Below are positions 12,550 through 14,504 of a stretch of DNA of 14,504 nucleotides, one piece after another (within the stretch, counting starts at the first letter, position 1; every line of letters starts with the position of its first letter). The notes beneath the pieces are model-generated. The model was not told the origin of the DNA, ran no database searches, and worked only from the letters and a program-made list of their open reading frames with translations. The translations under genes and the position numbers were made by a program. Source of the DNA: an uncultured Alphaproteobacteria bacterium (GTDB taxonomy: Bacteria; Pseudomonadota; Alphaproteobacteria; Caulobacterales; Caulobacteraceae); contig CAIYSH010000444.1 in the NCBI GenBank assembly GCA_903928755.1, positions 1 through 14,504 of the forward strand, in the 5' to 3' direction.

Positions 12550-12768
12550 TCAGAACATGGCCAGCTTTTCCGGGCGGATCAGGGTGCGACGTTCGGGCAG
12601 TTCAGCCAGGATTTCATCCCTTTGCTCCGGGGAAAGCTTGGACCAGCCTGCGACCTCATTGAGGCGTCGATAGCAGCCCATGCAGAGGCCGCTTTCTCCA
12701 TCGACGACGCAGACCTTGATGCAGGGGGTCTTGATGGCGGCGGGCGGGCGGTCTGGTGTCGGAGTCAT
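12550..12768 (-). CDS. DUF1289 small cysteine-motif protein
   Basis: The 72-residue protein is a DUF1289 member. TPCIKVCVVDGESGLCMGCYRR (14-35) holds four cysteines (16, 20, 29, 32) in a CX3CX8CX2C pattern that probably binds a metal or iron-sulfur cluster. EVAGWSKLSPEQRDEILAELPER (38-60) is the other conserved block. The function is unknown to me. ATG 12768 is preferred because it lies 7 nt after the upstream thioesterase stop, with GAGA just before it. An earlier ATG at 12795 would overlap the thioesterase by 20 bp and add nine residues. The thioesterase and this gene form a tight leftward pair. Confidence 0.85.
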   Translation of the reverse strand: MTPTPDRPPAAIKTPCIKVCVVDGESGLCMGCYRRLNEVAGWSKLSPEQRDEILAELPERRTLIRPEKLAMF

Positions 12769-12775
12769 CAGGGTC

Positions 12776-13219
12776 TCACGCGCTTGGGATGGCATAGGTT
12801 ACGGTCGCCTGTGCTGCGGGTCTGTCCGGGCTTTCAGTCCAGATCCGAACATCACAGACGGCGATGCGGCGGCCAAGACGCAACATCTCAGCTCGCGCAT
12901 GAATGTCGCCAGGCTTGGCTCCGCGCAGGAAATTCATGGTAAGGGAACTGGTCACTGCCATGAGCTGTTCCCCGATATGGGCAAGCACAAGCGTGTAGGC
13001 TGCCAGGTCGGCGATTTCCATGAGGTTGGGACCCGATATCACGCCACCCGGACGCAGGCTCCGCTCACCGGCATAGGGACGCACCACCAGCACCCATCCA
13101 GGCCCTACCTCACGGGCCAGGGCCAGGCTGTTCGGGTCGGCGAGCGGGAAAGCCTTGATCAGCAGGTTGTTGACGCCGTCCCGGTCGAGTTGCGCGGGAG
13201 GGCCTGTAATGGTTCCCAT
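12776..13219 (-). CDS. PaaI-type hotdog-fold thioesterase
   Basis: The 147-residue protein is a hotdog-fold acyl-CoA thioesterase of the PaaI/4HBT group, expected to hydrolyse a CoA thioester in the cytosol. The core is RSLRPGGVISGPNLMEIADLAAYTLVLA (53-80), MAVTSSLTMNFLRGAKPGD (87-105) and ARAEMLRLGRRIAVCDVRIW (108-127). The HGG motif of classical PaaI enzymes reads PGG here, while the aspartate in MEIAD is kept. This RPGG form is common in alphaproteobacterial relatives, so it is probably a subfamily trait. ATG 13219 has AGGA about 8 nt upstream. It is divergent from the adaptor gene at 13333 and upstream of DUF1289 in one operon. The substrate is unknown. Confidence 0.88.
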   Translation of the reverse strand: MGTITGPPAQLDRDGVNNLLIKAFPLADPNSLALAREVGPGWVLVVRPYAGERSLRPGGVISGPNLMEIADLAAYTLVLAHIGEQLMAVTSSLTMNFLRGAKPGDIHARAEMLRLGRRIAVCDVRIWTESPDRPAAQATVTYAIPSA

Positions 13220-13249
13220 GGGCGATCATCCTGTTGCGAAGTCGGTATT

Positions 13250-13271
13250 TGCCCCCCATTGTAGAGGGGCA
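13250..13271. promoter_or_regulatory. Inverted repeat in a divergent promoter region
   Basis: TGCCCC (13250-13255) and GGGGCA (13266-13271) are perfect inverted arms 10 nt apart, in the 113-bp gap between the leftward thioesterase and the rightward adaptor gene. It could be an operator serving either gene. No clear promoter elements accompany it, and 6-bp arms of this composition can arise by chance. Confidence 0.2.
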
Positions 13272-13332
13272 TGACGGGCTTGAATATCCCGACCGACGAC
13301 GGGGCACGTGTCAGGCAGTAGGGCAGGGAAGC

Positions 13333-14340
13333 GTGAGCGAAGACAAGTCAGAGCTCCTGAGGTCGCTGAGCATTGATCGCTCACGTTCAGAAGAAGACGG
13401 GGGCGGGGCGGGATTTGGACCGGTCGTCCTTGGTGCCCTCGCCGCAGGCAGCCTGCTGATCGGCGGCGCGGCCGGATGGTTGCTGAAGCCGACTCCCAAG
13501 GCCAGGCCTGTCCTTGTGGAAGCTGCACAGACCGGGCCAGGGAAGGCTGTTGCGCCCGTCGGTGGCCTGACGGCTTCAGGTTATGTGGTGGCCCGCACGC
13601 GGGCGACGGTGGCGGCCGAGGTCACCGGCAGGGTCATCGAGGTCCGTGTCGAGGAAGGTCAATCGGTTCAGGCCGGTCAGGTTCTGGCGGTGCTGGATGG
13701 GTCCCTGGCCCGTGTGGATGCTGCGTCCACCCAGGCGAGGGCCGTCTCGGCCCAGGCGTCTTTGAATTCTGCCGAGGTGCAGTATGCCCAGGCGCAGAGG
13801 GACCTTGCCCGATATCAGGCTCTGGCCAAGACCGGCTATATCAGCGACGCCAATCTCCAGGCCGTCATGCTGAAGGCCAAGGTGGCGGCCGCCCAGGAAG
13901 ACCTTGCCCGAGCCCAGCTTGCCGCGGCGAATTCCGATTCAAACCGCACCCGGGTCCAGCTCAGCAAGTACGAGATCCGCGCGCCCTTCACCGGTATGGT
14001 CATCGACAAGGCGGCCCAGCCGGGGGAAATCATTTCACCCCTTTCGGCAGGTGGCGGCTTCACGCGGACCGGCATCTGCACCATCGTTGACATGGACAGC
14101 CTCGAGATCGAGGTCGATGTGAACGAGGCCTATATCGGTCGGGTTTCACCGGGTCAGAAGGTCGATGCCATTCTCGATGCCTATCCGGACAAGGTCATTC
14201 CGGCCCATGTGATCGCGACCATTCCGACCGCCAGCCGTGACAAGGCGACCGTGCGCGTCCGGATCGCCTTTGACTCCCGGGATGTGAACATACTTCCCGA
14301 AATGGGCGTGAAGGTCACGTTCCTCGACAAACGCACTTGA
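13333..14340 (+). CDS. Periplasmic adaptor (membrane-fusion protein, HlyD/MacA type)
   Basis: The 335-residue protein has a short cytosolic N-terminus, one membrane anchor (about 28-51, GPVVLGALAAGSLLIGGAAG), then the standard adaptor layout. A split biotinyl-lipoyl domain follows (VVARTRATVAAEVTGRVIEV, 85-104, and EIRAPFTGMVIDKAAQPGEI, 214-233). Between its halves is an alpha-helical hairpin (about 124-212) rich in Ala, Gln and Arg, and after them a beta-barrel domain (about 256-330). It links an inner-membrane transporter to an outer-membrane channel. GTG 13333 is chosen because AGGGAA lies about 3 nt upstream and MSEDKSELL fits a normal N-terminus. The frame open to 13234 lacks such support. 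An ABC ATPase follows after 22 bp, so the pump is MacA/MacB-like rather than RND. Confidence 0.9.
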   Translation: MSEDKSELLRSLSIDRSRSEEDGGGAGFGPVVLGALAAGSLLIGGAAGWLLKPTPKARPVLVEAAQTGPGKAVAPVGGLTASGYVVARTRATVAAEVTGRVIEVRVEEGQSVQAGQVLAVLDGSLARVDAASTQARAVSAQASLNSAEVQYAQAQRDLARYQALAKTGYISDANLQAVMLKAKVAAAQEDLARAQLAAANSDSNRTRVQLSKYEIRAPFTGMVIDKAAQPGEIISPLSAGGGFTRTGICTIVDMDSLEIEVDVNEAYIGRVSPGQKVDAILDAYPDKVIPAHVIATIPTASRDKATVRVRIAFDSRDVNILPEMGVKVTFLDKRT

Positions 14341-14362
14341 ATTGACCCTGCAGGATAATCCG

Positions 14363-14504
14363 ATGAGCGCCCTGATCCAGCTGAACAAAGTCGTCAAGAA
14401 CTACAGGCGTGGCAAGGAAGGCATTGCCATATTCGATGGTCTGACCATGGGAATCGAGGAGGGTGATTTCGTCGCCATCATGGGCCCCTCAGGCTCGGGC
14501 AAGA
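14363..14504 (+). CDS. ABC transporter ATP-binding protein, N-terminal part (MacB/LolD-like)
   Basis: The frame runs off the window end after 47 codons. It begins MSALIQLNKVVKNYRRGKEG, continues with a typical first strand pair (FDGLTMGIEEGDFVAIMG), and reaches the Walker A motif GPSGSGK. This is the N-terminal layout of LolD/MacB-type ATPases of lipoprotein release and macrolide or peptide export. Whether a permease domain is fused (MacB) or encoded separately cannot be seen. AGGA (14352-14355) lies 7 nt before ATG 14363. The 22-bp gap to the adaptor gene implies one operon. Confidence 0.9.
   Translation, partial: MSALIQLNKVVKNYRRGKEGIAIFDGLTMGIEEGDFVAIMGPSGSGK

Noticed and set aside
1..14504. 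CRISPR arrays, tRNA or rRNA genes, insertion sequences, phage or defence genes
   Set aside because: Looked for across the window on both strands. No repeat-spacer pattern, transposase or integrase frames, terminal inverted repeats or recognisable structural RNA were found.

Overview
The window is GC-rich, densely coded bacterial chromosome and most resembles an alphaproteobacterium. Caulobacterales is my best guess. It rests on the style of the TonB-dependent receptor, the sorbosone-dehydrogenase-type lipoprotein, the retropepsin-like periplasmic protease, the PaaI-type thioesterase and the DUF1289 protein. That placement is inference from protein character, not from a marker gene. I see no rRNA, tRNA, CRISPR array, insertion sequence, phage gene or plasmid function, so this looks like ordinary core or shell chromosome rather than an island. 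I did not find a convincing new multigene system. The parts worth a second look are an unusual reductase and several regulatory-looking dyads, hairpins and repeats.

Layout. (1) 1-1338: the start of a leftward gene, a control region with two tandem dyads, a rightward DUF4188 gene, a small convergent leftward gene of unknown function, then 444 bp without a gene that ends in a structured leader. (2) 1339-4443: an APC-family amino acid permease, a free-methionine-(R)-sulfoxide reductase and a family 2 glycosyltransferase, all rightward. (3) 4579-6454: a thiolase followed 7 nt later by a short-chain dehydrogenase that resembles quinonoid dihydropteridine reductase and lacks the usual catalytic serine. 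(4) 6620-9953: an outer-membrane TonB-dependent receptor converging on, and overlapping by 17 bp, a leftward PQQ-type sorbosone-dehydrogenase-family lipoprotein. (5) 10089-10821: a MAPEG membrane protein converging on an HU-type nucleoid protein, with a hairpin between them. (6) 10944-13219: dusA converging on a leftward retropepsin-like protease, itself preceded by a leftward thioesterase-DUF1289 pair. (7) 13333 to the end: a membrane-fusion adaptor and the start of its ABC-transporter ATPase.

How the genes fit together. Clear functional units are few: thiolase plus reductase (acyl-CoA or redox metabolism), adaptor plus ABC ATPase (MacA/MacB-like export), and thioesterase plus DUF1289 (co-transcribed). 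The permease and methionine sulfoxide reductase are adjacent and may both serve amino acid salvage, but a strong hairpin lies between them. Three of the four convergent gene pairs share stop-codon sequence, so the region is tightly packed. Motif-level regulatory calls were made by eye, and none was scored by computer.
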